Assembly (NCBI GenBank): GCA_963924555.1
Contig: OZ004596.1
Location: 3,916,139-3,980,138 of the forward strand
Length of the DNA stretch: 64,000 bases
Direction of reading: 5' to 3'
Source of the DNA: Crambe crambe
Taxonomy: Eukaryota > Porifera > Demospongiae > Poecilosclerida > Crambeidae
The notes beneath the pieces were generated by a model that saw only the letters and a program-made list of their open reading frames with translations, was not told where the DNA came from and did no database searches. The position numbers and the translations under genes were made by a program. Each line of letters begins with the position of its first letter. Positions within the stretch are counted from its first letter, which is position 1. Positions 41,901 to 50,833 of this stretch are shown piece by piece.

Positions 41901-44778
41901 ATTAAGGTTATCCATTGTATTCAGAATTCATTCACAAGGCTCGCACCAACAATTCTATGCAAAGGACACTTTTTATTCACAGCTTCTATCCTTCTGTAAT
42001 AGTAACCGCGTTCCGTACTAATACTGATAATATAATGTACTTGAGATCTCCAGTGATCTGTCTCTGGTAGTGTCCCAGTAAAGCGAACACGTCAGGGTTC
42101 ATGGGATCAGCTTTGGCAGCCTACAATCAAGTGTATGTGCATGTGAATGTTATCAACTGTGCATGTGAATGTCAGTTGAATACTTGGAGAACTTGACCTG
42201 CAAAAGAGATGAGTAAGCTTTGGATTTCTCCTGCTCCGGATCTTCCCAAATCACTTTAGCTCTGGTGAAGAGAAGCCATGAGGAGGAGGGACAAATCTTC
42301 AGTCCTTCATCCAATCTGAATACATAATTATAATCTCTTTTCAGAGCAAACATTGCTCAGTTGAGAACAGTACTTGGTAAATGCTGTTCTGTAGTCTTTT
42401 TGGGCCAAACTGACTTCTCCTTGCAGTCCAAGAAACAGGAAACCATCACTCTCTTCCTTGCTCATCTTTTCAAGCACCTTATAGTTATATCATAGAAGCA
42501 TAATGATTATTATTTCTGTCATTGGAATAATACCATTTCAGCACTTGGGATATCACCCAATAGGAGGTGAGCTTCCACAAGTAGCTTGATCACATGACTA
42601 TCACATGATTCCTGAACCTGTATAGTTACATTGAGCTAGAAATGCGGCCTATGACTCAAGGCACCACTGGCCTTTGTGAGGAAGGGAAGGAGTTGGGAGA
42701 GCTGCTTCGTGTTTCCTCTTCCCATGTGCACCTGACACAGACACAACCTGTATATACAAATGCAGGCCTTTAAAGGAAGAGGTCCTTCACATAGAAATAC
42801 AATTGCACGGTAGCTCTATGGTACTCATACCCATGACTTATGCTTCAAGTAATAGAGCTTGTGGTTTGCTAAGGCACACTCAGAATAGTTACATCTCACA
42901 TAGTGTACACTGAGACCCATATGATTTTCACACAGCTGCTGAGACTTACCTGAGATTCTGCTCGAGTTGAAGGGAGAGGAATTTTGGTGAATTGGATAAA
43001 GACATTAGACCTATGAACAGTCCTCATACATGAAGTAAATTGAAGGGTAAGTTAGGCTCAGAGACTAGGTACCTCTTTCAGCTGCTTTCTCTGCTATCTG
43101 GTAGTCACGGAGGTGAAGATGCAGCAGAGAGGAGAAAAACCAACATTCACAAGGGACAGATGAAGACGACACGCCTTATCAGAAAAATAGGTAGTGTAGT
43201 TATTTCATTCTTGCCAATAACATATTTACTTCTTTCAATTGCATCCTTTGCCTCATTCCACTTTCCATCTGCCACACCCACAAGTGCTTGCCCCGCCCAC
43301 CCTAGAGACTGAACACGAGCAGTGGTTCCTGAAGAGTTACCATCAGCAGCAGTATCCGGTGCTAGGGTACAATCATACAGCTGCTGGATCCACTCTCTCT
43401 GCTGCTCAGAAAGCATGACACGCTTCTCTACCAAATCTTGCAAAGTTACTGGGGGGAGGGGGAATTGAAGGGGTCAGTGGAAAAGTGGGCATGAATTGAA
43501 ACTGCTATCAGTATTATAAACCCCACCCTGTATGGTTATAGTATCCATAGTGATTTCATGTCTTGAGCTTGTGTTTTATAGCAGCGAGAAGGGTCTCACT
43601 AACCTGGTAAGGCCTTCATTAGCAGCAAGTGAAGGAGGATTGGAAGTGAGATCAGAGGAGTGGTAGACAGGAGACTCACACACTCCTGCTCAATAAATAT
43701 CCCAAAGGGAGGATCTGGCTCAGTTGAGACCTGTGTGATTTATAGACTGGAAATCTCAGAAACATTGATAGCTTCTTGGTTACTAGTTTAGGTTTAGCCT
43801 CAAACTCAGGCTAAGGCTAATACCAAAGGGTAAAGGTGATGGGCTATTTTTCTTACCAAATATCTTGCATGTGCTTTCTTGACCAGTTTTGCTCGCAATT
43901 CTTGCTTTGCCTCACTTTCCTGGATCATTGCAAATCCTTCCTGCAACTACAACCCAACCAAGCAAGTATACATACTACAAACTATCAATTTCATACACTT
44001 TGGATGGTTACTTACCATCTTCCAATACTTGTCTGTAACCTCGTTTCTTCCCAGCAAGTAGGAACAGCATTCGTGCCAGGTCTCCGAGTAGTTGGCACTT
44101 TCTTCCTCGGATAGATTATCACTATCATATGTTGACATAATTCCATCATAGTACTTAACGACTTTGTCTTCGTGGTTGAACTCTCTATGAAGTGCAAGAA
44201 GCTTGCAAAATGTGGCCCTCTTCTTTTGCACATCACTATTATAGTAGTTCTTGCATAATTGCTCAAAAAAGGTGCCACGATTGTCATACCTTTCTATGAA
44301 ATTCAGTAACTTCTCATATATCTTAATTGCTTCCAGCTGGTCATCTTTCACCACAGGCTTGTTCTTGTCATAGTAATCGGCAAACCCCTTTAATTAAGAA
44401 AGCAGTGGAAACTTATCAAAATGCATGTGAACCAAGTGTTACCCCAAGTGTATACACCAAAGAGGGGTACTTTCATTTTCTTTAATTACCTTCCATGCCA
44501 GTGCTCCCTCAGGCTGTATTCCAACTGCAGTCTTATAGTGCTGCCTGGACTCACTGTATTCACCTAACTTAAGACATGCCAGGCCTGCAAACACTAGACC
44601 TGTGTAGTTTCTTTCATCTGCTTGGAAGATGGCCTGCCAGAGAGATATTCTAAATGATGCTCACCACCAACTACATATTTACATATACCTGACAATGCTG
44701 TTTGGTTGCTTGAAAATCTTGCTTATCTATTGCTGCCTTTGCAGCCTTCAAATGACTCTTAATTTCCTTGGAAGTCAT
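26930..44778 (-). CDS. SKIC3: SKIC3/TTC37, TPR scaffold of the SKI RNA-surveillance complex
   Basis: Many minus-strand exons encode tetratricopeptide repeats matching SKIC3 along its length. The N-terminus [17 protein letters not shown] aligns with human MSSKEVKTALKSARDAI. Internal matches include [20 protein letters not shown], an exon ending FVPALKG joined to [39 protein letters not shown] and [16 protein letters not shown]. The protein scaffolds SKIC2 and SKIC8 and feeds cytosolic mRNA 3'-5' into the exosome. The gene is unusual as a host: one intron (31414-40258, 8.8 kb, against a few hundred bases for most others) contains five GTPase genes, and another contains a tRNA. I did not resolve every exon. 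The stop at 26930 follows an in-frame exon beginning [11 protein letters not shown]. Confidence 0.9.
28401..28473 (-). tRNA. Elongator tRNA-Met (CAU)
   Basis: The minus strand folds into a complete 73-nt cloverleaf: acceptor GCCTCCT/AGGTGGC, D arm GCGC/GCGC, anticodon loop CTCATAA, T arm GTGAG-TTCGAGC-CTCAC, discriminator A. It closely resembles the animal elongator tRNA-Met. The acceptor stem has one T:T mismatch at pair 4. A run of nine T follows on the transcribed strand, a good Pol III terminator. It lies in a SKIC3 intron in the same orientation as the host. Confidence 0.93.
28917..29190. repeat. Polypurine tract (GGAGG/GGAAGG-rich) in a SKIC3 intron
   Basis: Almost pure A/G sequence for about 270 bases is built of GGAAGGAGAGGG-like units. 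Read in the host orientation it is a polypyrimidine tract. It resembles the tracts in RASA1 introns, in reverse complement. The open frames across it are low-complexity artefacts. Confidence 0.9.
31598..32893 (-). CDS. AIG1/septin-like P-loop GTPase with C-terminal Cys/His domain, copy 1
   Basis: This intronless gene encodes about 431 residues. After a short N-terminus it reads [20 protein letters not shown] (Walker A of the GxTGxGKST type), then VLDVPGFFG (G3, DxxG), a conserved [15 protein letters not shown] block, [17 protein letters not shown] where a G4 motif would be expected, and [13 protein letters not shown]. The C-terminal quarter holds paired ligands: CTRCG, STCHP, CIKC, and GC in GTRGCLK, followed by SHTN. 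No NKxD motif, signal peptide or membrane segment is seen. The start at 32893 matches the paralogues; in-frame ATG at 32947 would add 18 residues. I do not recognise a named family; nucleotide binding is inferred, function unknown. It lies inside a SKIC3 intron, same strand. Confidence 0.85.
   Translation of the reverse strand: MAEREVPLQQEDDDVLNYYDIMVIGRTGMGKSTTVDKLLIANSTGRQYSEASQEDPIPDFERGTLKHGDMTMWHVSDDESDKRSVAKRLKNLIFFKALENSHKEINQSRTGNDMYGRTLNCELLSNESTRVRVLDVPGFFGVDAADGSHHDLGERAVSAANADLGIMRKILRIKTAYHLNFSRIVYFLPDKGSLKRASHNLKMEIATMEKYFGRSIFDSMVVVATFSTAVYEAVPEGTVFRFTENLLSETQHHFQEAMHSVFNFDDTPRPPIVFISLNDTCEDILYTIQKAEVREERLQLSFSRSLCTRCGIKTKFEGKDQDEIGACSFEDQPEVIPLDESTCHPLMIPKYSKLKRFFGGVAHVITFYRFEGKWPSFLSADEVCIKCRLKPGTRGCLKVGSEYQMIVVSHTNTMEACVVDIEGEQAPPPEN
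33215..34530 (-). pseudogene. GTPase of the same family, copy 2, broken by a 10-nt deletion
   Basis: The start (ATG at 34530, MAESEV), the [14 protein letters not shown]-loop and [11 protein letters not shown] lie in one frame. The rest ([27 protein letters not shown], the CSRCG/CHP/CDQC/GTRGC domain and EVEHTN) lies in another. Compared with copies 1 and 4, ten bases are missing near 34035, just after the ERAKTA segment; no homopolymer explains the loss. The first half could still give a 196-residue truncated GTPase domain. Apart from this change the reading frames look intact, so inactivation is probably recent. Confidence 0.75.
34821..36101 (-). CDS. P-loop GTPase of the same family, copy 3 (divergent)
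   Basis: This intronless gene encodes about 426 residues from the ATG at 36101 (MAAQQEG). It carries [48 protein letters not shown] and [17 protein letters not shown]. The terminal domain has CSQCG, STCHP, CIAC, PGCMQ and DHTS. It shares the TGQGKSTT P-loop and RGPLER wording with copy 5, while copies 1, 2 and 4 have TGMGKSTT and KGSLKR, so two subfamilies exist. Upstream in-frame ATGs at 36125 and 36152 are possible but less conserved starts. Molecular function is unknown. Confidence 0.85.
   Translation of the reverse strand: MAAQQEGLLNSSLCQTYYDVMLVGMTGQGKSTTADKLLIANPSGEKYEPFDFEPSADGDKVILEDISMWLLKQEDNNEHLGKRLKDLISCRTHPHPHDKVNTMRDPRNTLSTESCEVLSNDTTKIRILDVPGFFDKGVVSPIRPESFSADFRASYSDVANSNLSIVRNIIRIQSSLGMHFRRIVYFLPCRGPLERASAILKLELQLLEHVFGKSIFECMVAVATISRRHSLKKESDDEKFPEEDIAQCDEIFKAAIKDILPSLPEPKVPIIFISLAESCESILKKIQDAEVECKEGLRLQFNPNTCSQCGMKIGSIRGEKVVCSFEENPSLSSSIPYNESTCHPAFKYSLLRLLLGRTISKVISHKWPSYKEEYCIACNERPFTPGCMQVKREYQSSRRGKKYIVDHTSQVNEPEIDEGGRAEPLA
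36102..36693. other. Gap between GTPase copies 3 and 4
   Basis: No supported gene. On the plus strand a small frame (about 36298-36501) contains a hydrophobic stretch ([21 protein letters not shown]), but it begins without an ATG and I recognise no family. The segment before copy 3 probably holds its promoter. Confidence 0.4.
36694..37964 (-). pseudogene. GTPase of the same family, copy 4, decayed
   Basis: It is close to copy 2 in sequence, but homology begins at [12 protein letters not shown] directly after an in-frame TGA, with no usable ATG before the P-loop. A 9-nt in-frame deletion removes the YFL of the IVYFLPDKG block (now RIVPDKG). A 13-nt deletion near 36930 shifts the frame between PKYSN and GGIAHIIT, so the CIHC and GTRGC zinc-ligand half is out of frame. 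These breaks mark a pseudogene. Length and wording are otherwise well kept. Confidence 0.8.
38125..39705 (-). CDS. P-loop GTPase of the same family, copy 5, with long acidic tail
   Basis: This intronless gene encodes 526 residues from a clear ATG ([11 protein letters not shown]). It has [64 protein letters not shown] and [15 protein letters not shown]. The Cys/His domain has CIKCS, SHCHP, CPNC, PGCMK and DHTN. Compared with the others it adds an acidic insert after the P-loop ([13 protein letters not shown]) and about 85 Ser/Asp/Gln-rich residues at the C-terminus, which look disordered. It is the most upstream of the five nested genes. Function is unknown; nucleotide hydrolysis and zinc binding are inferred from motifs. 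Confidence 0.87.
   Translation of the reverse strand: MAQVVNEQIQECPKSPVQVRPTEEDLDIDYYDVMIVGLTGQGKSTTSDKLIIANHKKESPPKEQPPEDYSEDEDQIQVDDKISKKNLTFWAVSDIPDDKKEPIVLYLKGLDFFRELDNPHLRVNESRKNQDNPITSSCQLISNDTTGIRVLDVPGFFSVQPSTGNKGPNADQERSPYSSAFNTARSHLAVMRNILRIQSTMKINFKRILYFLPVRGPLERPSMVLEQELVLMAHYFDRSIFDCMVLVVTFSEYLSQISHIPEDVLFPEDKIEQTKLQFQKALRTVLPQYQEALPNPPVIFISMSEQETCESILKKVQEAPVEREPLRLIFNPGTCIKCSHKIESLKGERIKCIQPGEENGIDYDESHCHPIFLPKYTRLQKIVSGILHLITFAWRRWPDYSVEMCPNCNKGPGSPGCMKINDTYEIDAEGGCKIKIKVDHTNELDEHHRVLYQNTSLSSDDEVAHQGDNASPSGDESDISQDQPVPAFDGGNESSVLVPGSTRDVPRNQRGDQSPPVIEFHGEGMT
39784..39955. repeat. Tandem repeat, three copies of 56-66 bp
   Basis: Three copies of a unit beginning GTTATGATCATGTGACCTA and ending in CAGTATACTATTG lie head to tail with few differences, starting at 39784, 39850 and 39906. 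They lie just upstream of GTPase copy 5, inside the SKIC3 intron. Confidence 0.9.
41080..41280. repeat. Imperfect tandem repeat in a SKIC3 intron
   Basis: A unit of about 70-80 bp (ATTTGGAGTCCAGGGGGAGG..GTGAC..CACAATATGAAGGTGCATATG) recurs two to three times. Copies differ by small indels. No coding capacity is seen. Confidence 0.7.
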
Positions 44779-44952
44779 GCTACATAATTATTATGCTAGC
44801 TCAGCAATAGATTTGCATGAAGCCACATAGCAGCTGCTATACAATATCTTAATTAATTATAAAAGAGGACAATAAAATTATTGTTACAGCATGATTGCAT
44901 GAGAAATATAATGGACTGTAAATGATGAAAGTAGTTTCAGGTCCCATTATTC

Positions 44953-47900
44953 TCACAATATTGAACAACTGTCAGGGTTCCGGTTGCTACTTCTGGATGT
45001 CTGTTGGGGTGATGGATGTGGTGCTGGTGGAGGAGGTGCTGGCCGAGAAGGAACTCTCTGAGGTGGGGGCTGAGCTGGTAATGATTGTGGTAGAATTCTC
45101 TGAGGTGGGATCTGGGCTGGTAATGATTGTGCTGGTCTGGGTCTTGCTTGACTGGCGTAAGTGTAATTCATTCTATAAGTAATGATGTAGGCCGGGTAAG
45201 CTTTTTCGTTGGAGTATGTCATATAGACCTTACTTCCATTGGTAGTTCCACAAACAGAATCATACCGCACTTGTATCAATTGTGAACCAGCTGCTGGTTT
45301 CTCTGGAGGGAATTTGAGTGAGTTATCTGATTCACACTCATAACTGTCTCCTGCCAGTACCTTAGCAAGTATCAATTCTTTCAGGCCACTGTTGGGATCA
45401 TAGTAAGCGTAAGTGTCAGAATACTTGGCCATCTCTGCAAAGTAGTTAGCCTGTCCCCACATTCCCTCACGCGAATATCGCATATCAAATCCTTCTTCAG
45501 AGGCGCAAATCATCTCGGCTTTGGTGTTGCGTGAACCATGAAATAATTCCAGCTCATGAACTTTCCCTGAATTCTTCTCATGGAGTCTGGTTTTCTCTTG
45601 CATGTAACGATTCCATATCCACTTGTTCTGTACTCGCTGCAAGGATGTGATTCGAGCATTTGGCAAGGTTTTTTTCACTCGTTTGCTGATCTTATTATAT
45701 TCAGTAGAGTCCGTTACAGTGAACAGTTTAAACTGCTCAGTTTCAGGCTGACCTTCCCACTCAGGTGGATAGTTCTCAGGAGTAGCTTTCAATAACTGGT
45801 TACTGGAGGTTTGGAATTCGATGATCATATCTTGTATGTCCGCCTTAGCCTCTTTCACTAGATCCTCCAATCCTTCAATTCTCAGAATGTGACGATTCGT
45901 ACTGCTTGCTTCGGAGTCAGTGCCTTCCTTTACTTCACAGCCAACTTTATGCTTCCTTGCAACAGTTATTAATTTTTGTTGAAAGGATGGCCCAGCACTC
46001 TTTGGCAAGGGCACATCTTTGGAACACAAAAGTCCCTTTAAGCATTCGTGAAGGCAATCCCGAGCTGCATCAAGATTTTTTTGCATACCCTTCAGGTAAA
46101 TCACTACTTCATCATCACAAAGAAAAAAGGTATCGATTTTGCGTTGTACATCTCGCTTGTACCCTGTCTGCTCGTTAATTTGCACCATATTCTTGAAATT
46201 GAGCCTGTAACTTCTGGACTGGATAGAGAGCCTTATGATGGGGTGATCTTGTTGGAATTTTTCTTCAATCATGGAAGATATTTTGGGAGTGTACGAACAG
46301 AAAGTCTGATCATCTTCCATGTACTGCCATTCTACAGCTACCTTCTTACCACTATCACCAACTGGCTTCTTCTTCACCTTACGTTGATTCTTTGTGGAGA
46401 GATTCGTTTGCTTCATGGTCTGGAAGTCAATCTTGTACCTGCCATCACCGATATTAAGATAGCAGACCCCAGTGGGGTTGCTTCTGTAAGCATCATTGAG
46501 CTCGTCATTTTGAGCATACTGAGTGAAGGAGCCATAATCATTTTCCCATGACCAAATATGTAGTTTGTTTCCAGAAATGAAAGCTTTCAATGTTTTGACA
46601 TATGCTTTAGCTTCATCTTGTGAATCAACAACTACATTCACTGTATGTAAGGTGGTGGGGCTCAGTGCAACAAGGACGTCAATGAGGGATTTTATCATTT
46701 GTGTGTCGATTCCTGGGTAAGAAACACTTCCCACTTTTTCTTGGATAGAGTGCTCAAGAGTGGCAGTGACCAGGTCATGCAAATTTGCAGATCTTTGCTC
46801 CGAAATGGGAAACAAAGTGTGAAATATCATCATGGAAAGCTTTTCACTCACTAAACTCATGACTTTAGATAACTCACAACCGTCATTGTACAAGTGCTTG
46901 GAATAGCTCTTTCTGAGACGTGGCAACTCAATGGGATACATATGCTGCGTTGTAGCTTCGCCAGTTGGAATAACAATGGCATCTGCTTTCACTGTTGTGA
47001 GTGCACCCACTACTATTTGTATAGCAACCACATGATCACGCTTCACACACAAGTACGCTTGTTCTGCTACATCATCAGAGCTTTTATCAGATGAAAAACT
47101 CGAGATAACACACAGTTTTTTCTTCAAATTCTCTCTACATTTGAGTACTTCATCACGAGAACAAAGAGGTAGATATGAAACATTGTGAATTGACTGACAC
47201 ACACTTATGGTTGCATCATCAGATATCAGCTTGATTCTATCAAGTGTTTCTTTTGCTTTCATATTGCACCCTGAAATAGTGATCGTGACGAGCTTTTTAA
47301 GCGGTAACAATTCACAATCGGGAGGAATCGTGATACGACAGGAACGTTTTGCTGCTTCTCGCTGAATTTCATTGGTGCAATAGGAAACCGTGACTGCTGT
47401 AATATCCACCGCCTCTTCAGCAGGAACTATCCGATTCCAAGCCTCCTCTATGTCCTCAATGCACAAGCCATGCAATTGTGGGGTTTGGTCTGAACAAACT
47501 TTTAACGTGACAGGGAGGCTGTCCACACAGTTCAAAGCAGATGAGAGCCAATTGGAATCGACTTCTATTTGAGGATAACCTTTTAGCTGGAATCTGAAGC
47601 TCTGTAAAGCAGAGAGAGAGATGGTACTATGTTATGTATAAAGACCACTGCTGTTTAATCAATGAAGCCATCCACATGCTTACACCACTTCACTACGCTC
47701 GGCTATGCAGCTATTGTAACAGTTCCAGGTAGTTTATCACTCAATAGCATGAACCACACAAAAGCTGGATCTTAGTTATGACAAAACAAGCCTGACCATG
47801 GAGTCACGAGCACAAAACCTCAATAACATATCTATAGATGAGTTTTGGTGGAAATTGAGTTTCAGTGAAAATCATTCACAGAGTTTGAATTGTACCAAAC

Positions 47901-49648
47901 TTCTGTGGTATGTTGGACTTTAAATATTAGCCTGCAGGTCCACTATTTTATCTAAATGTCAGCCCTAAGTAGTAATCAGCAGAAGTGGTCAATAAACTAT
48001 CAGGGTTCTCCCCACCACTTGCTATTTCAGCCACCACTTGGCTATTTCGGCCCACCATTCATTATAGCTACTATAGCTACTCACTATTACATATCAGTGA
48101 TTGATCATCCCAAGGGACACCCCTAATGAACAGTGTTATAAAGTGGCCAGGGAAAATAAATAACTGGCCAAAATGGCCACTGTTAGGGGCAAAGGAGGCA
48201 GTATTTTGGCTTCCATCTAATGTGTACACTTAGACACAATAGAAGTGAATCCCTGCTACATTGATGTACAATTAACTATTTACCTTTAAAAGCTTTTGTG
48301 CTGTTTGGAATTTGGCCAGATCTCTACTAAACAAAAGAATGTTACATTTGTCATCATTCTCATGAAGTATGATGTATTTGACCTCGGCACACTTTATATG
48401 TGATATTTTTTTACGGATCAGAGCTGGGTTAGCTTTAACCTGGATCACATCAATTAGCAATCCTTTCACTACAGGGTCATTAAGAATAGAAGCAGTTGCC
48501 CTTTCAATTTCATTACTGTCATTCTCAGATAGATAGATCACATCATTCTGCATAATAACTTTGGCAGGAAAACACCCTCTTTTGAGTTTATTAAATGTTC
48601 GATAGTCTGACTTTGATATGTGGACGAGATATGTCATGATTTCTGGTGAACATTGGAGTCTGGTCCTAGAGAAATTGATAGTGAGTTCGTATTGATCATT
48701 CAACTTTGTCCCTTGAAACTTCTTGAGAGCAGCAGCAGCATCTTCTCTTGAAACAAAGATGACAAAACCAAAATTCTTCTGTTGTTTGGTCTTAGGGTCA
48801 CATACAATGAATGCATCTTGGATAACTTTTTGAAATCCTTGGAAGTGTGCCTTTAAGATACTATCACTGATTCCTTCGACATTAGATGTACCTATCAAGA
48901 CAAATAAAGTCCTTGAGTTTCGCTCAAAATCATCTTCTCTGTGATTGCTTTTAGTATTCTTGACATTTCTAGATCCAGGAGGAGCAACCAGAACTGAACC
49001 CAGTGGTTTACTTGCCACGGGAGGCACTGGTTCAGGCACCGATTTACTCACCACAGGAGGCACTGATTTACTTGTCACAGAAGGCACTAATTTACTTGTC
49101 ACAGAAGGCACTGTTTTACTCACAGGAGGCGCTGATTTACTTGTCACAGAAGGCACTGGTTTACTCACCACAGGAGGCACTGATTTACTTGTCACAGAAG
49201 GCACTGGTTTACTCACCACAGGAGGCACTGATTTACTTGTCACATGAAGCACTGGTTTTGCCACATGAGGCATAGATTTACTTGTTACTGGTTTACTTGC
49301 CACTGGTCCACTTGCCACAGGAGGCACTGGTTTACTCTCCACTGGTGTATCACTTTCTCTCCAATACCGCACAAGAAGTGGCTTCCCATGTAATCGGTCA
49401 CCTTGATGAACTTTTACTGCATAGATAGCATCTTCGATGTTCTTAAAGGTTACCTTACCAAATGTCTGGCATGATTGTCTTGTCTTGTCCTTCAAAATTC
49501 TGGCTTCCTGTATTGGATGTTTTTTAAACAGTTCCTCCAGCTCGGTGTCATCAAGTGGAAGGTCCTGATCCCTACCATGCTCACGGATGCAGATGAAAAG
49601 AGAACGATTCTGTCTTCGGTAGCTTGGATGGTAGGTTCTTTGACTCAT
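44953..49648 (-). CDS. PARP14-like mono-ADP-ribosyltransferase with RRMs, WWE pair and CaaX box
   Basis: Two exons (49648-48284, 47601-44953) join in phase (LLK to SFRFQLKG) to give 1337 residues. Order: an RRM (residues 14-100), a Pro/Val/Ser repeat (about 100-230), a second RRM (SRTLFVLIGTSN onward), KH-like segments, one degenerate macrodomain (KADAIVIPTGE..HTLFPIS..) lacking the glycine-rich ADP-ribose loops, two WWE domains (IWSWENDYGSF; VEWQYMEDDQTF) and a C-terminal ART domain. The catalytic triad reads H (LFHGSR), Y (GQANYFAE) and V (SKVYMTY) in place of Glu, so mono-ADP-ribosylation or inactivity is expected, not polymer synthesis. A proline-rich tail ends in C-S-I-L, a CaaX box favouring geranylgeranylation. 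It ends 175 bp upstream of SKIC3 on the same strand. The architecture resembles vertebrate PARP14, with the prenyl box as in ZAP/PARP13. Confidence 0.87.
49014..49290 (-). repeat. Coding minisatellite, 48-bp unit (16 residues)
   Basis: Several copies of a unit encoding SVPPVVSKPVPSVTSK-like sequence lie between the two RRMs of the PARP14-like gene. Units differ by small in-frame gains and losses. The product is probably a flexible Pro/Ser linker, with copy number likely to vary between alleles. Confidence 0.85.
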
Positions 49649-49748
49649 TTCTAAATAGTTAGGCTAGGTCATTTTTATACTAGTATATGGTTGCTTGAAC
49701 TACAATGCTGGCTACCTAGTCTAGCTAGCCTTAATAGAGCCCCTCACT

Positions 49749-49791
49749 AAAATGATGATAGTAGTAGTCAGACTACTACTATCATCATTTT
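49749..49791. promoter_or_regulatory. Perfect 19-bp palindrome upstream of the PARP14-like gene
   Basis: Arms AAAATGATGATAGTAGTAG and its exact reverse complement are separated by TCAGA. The site lies 100 bp upstream of the PARP14-like ATG, between two divergent genes. It could be a DNA-binding site, an RNA hairpin in the 5' UTR or a small foldback. Confidence 0.55.
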
Positions 49792-50263
49792 ACCTTTCTA
49801 GTTAAATGGAGTGAACACATGATTGGGAGCATTTACCTTCCTTTTCCTTGGACTTCACTTTTGCCTACGGAATTATAAGCTCTAATATTATTAATAGCTG
49901 GTCGTTTTGACGACCTTTACCTAATACTTTGCTGGTTCATCTCACATCACATCAGGCACCATTGAATTAAAATCTAGGAGGAGAGCAGGTGCTGGAGATG
50001 CTATCCAAAATCCTGTCATCCTCACATCTATTTGTTTTCATTCACACTTGTAGTAGCTAATACAACCATCCTCTAGGAGGAAATCTAAACTAAAACTATG
50101 ACAAGGAGGAAATCAAAATGATTGGCTAGATACTGTAGCTGATGCCTTTTATGCCTACGTAGAATAAAAGTATATAAAAGTGGACTGGAAACTTAAACCA
50201 TACTAGCTGACCGATGATGATAATTTGAATCATGGAACATCACACTCTGTGTTTCTTTTCGGA

Positions 50264-50675
50264 ATGCTCATGTTGGTGAATTTCACCAACAGTGAGGAAT
50301 TCATTTACGTCTTCAGGCAAGGCCGAAGTGTTAAAAATGCAAGATTTTTTAAAGTTGGATTTGCTAAAGGAGACGCATCTAATAACTATAAAAACCTCGG
50401 GGCTAGATGGACAAACCTGCAAACTGGTAACCCCTTTGAGCTTAACCTTCATTGCAATACCAACTTCGACAAATTTAATGGTTTCTGGAAAGTGAGAGAC
50501 ATGAAAAAAAGCCGAAACAAAGGCACATAAAGCATTGGATGACAATCTGTTTTTTAAACGTGCTCGTGAATTGCCAAATAACGATGGAGGAGGAAGTGAA
50601 TGGTTCATGAATGATAAAGCAGGAAGATGTCCATGTTCATATGTTGAAAGTGCCATCGAGAACCTCATAGTATAG
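50264..50675 (+). CDS. T5orf172-domain (GIY-YIG-like) gene with a frame break
   Basis: The first frame reads EEFIYVFRQGRS, FFKVGFAKGD, LGARWTNLQTGNPFEL and FWKVRDMKK, matching the T5orf172 DNA-binding/nuclease-like domain known from phages, bacteria and some eukaryotes. The domain continues in another frame with AETKAHKALDDNLFF and GGSEWFMNDKAGRC, ending at a TAG. The switch occurs in a run of seven A (50503-50509); one A fewer would restore the frame. Assembly error, slippage or true decay are all possible. ATG at 50264 is the first in frame. It lies divergent from the PARP14-like gene and converges on CMTR2. Function and origin are uncertain; horizontal transfer is possible. Confidence 0.6.
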
Positions 50676-50833
50676 ACTACAGTAGTTGTGTGGACTTCTT
50701 TTTCCAAGGACAGCCATAGCTACTTACTTTACAACAGTTAGGCCCATAATGGTTTGTTTCTGTTTTTTTTGTTTTTTTGCATAATTTTGACTGGAAAACA
50801 TGATGGTATTGGTCGATTGATCACTTGTTATTA

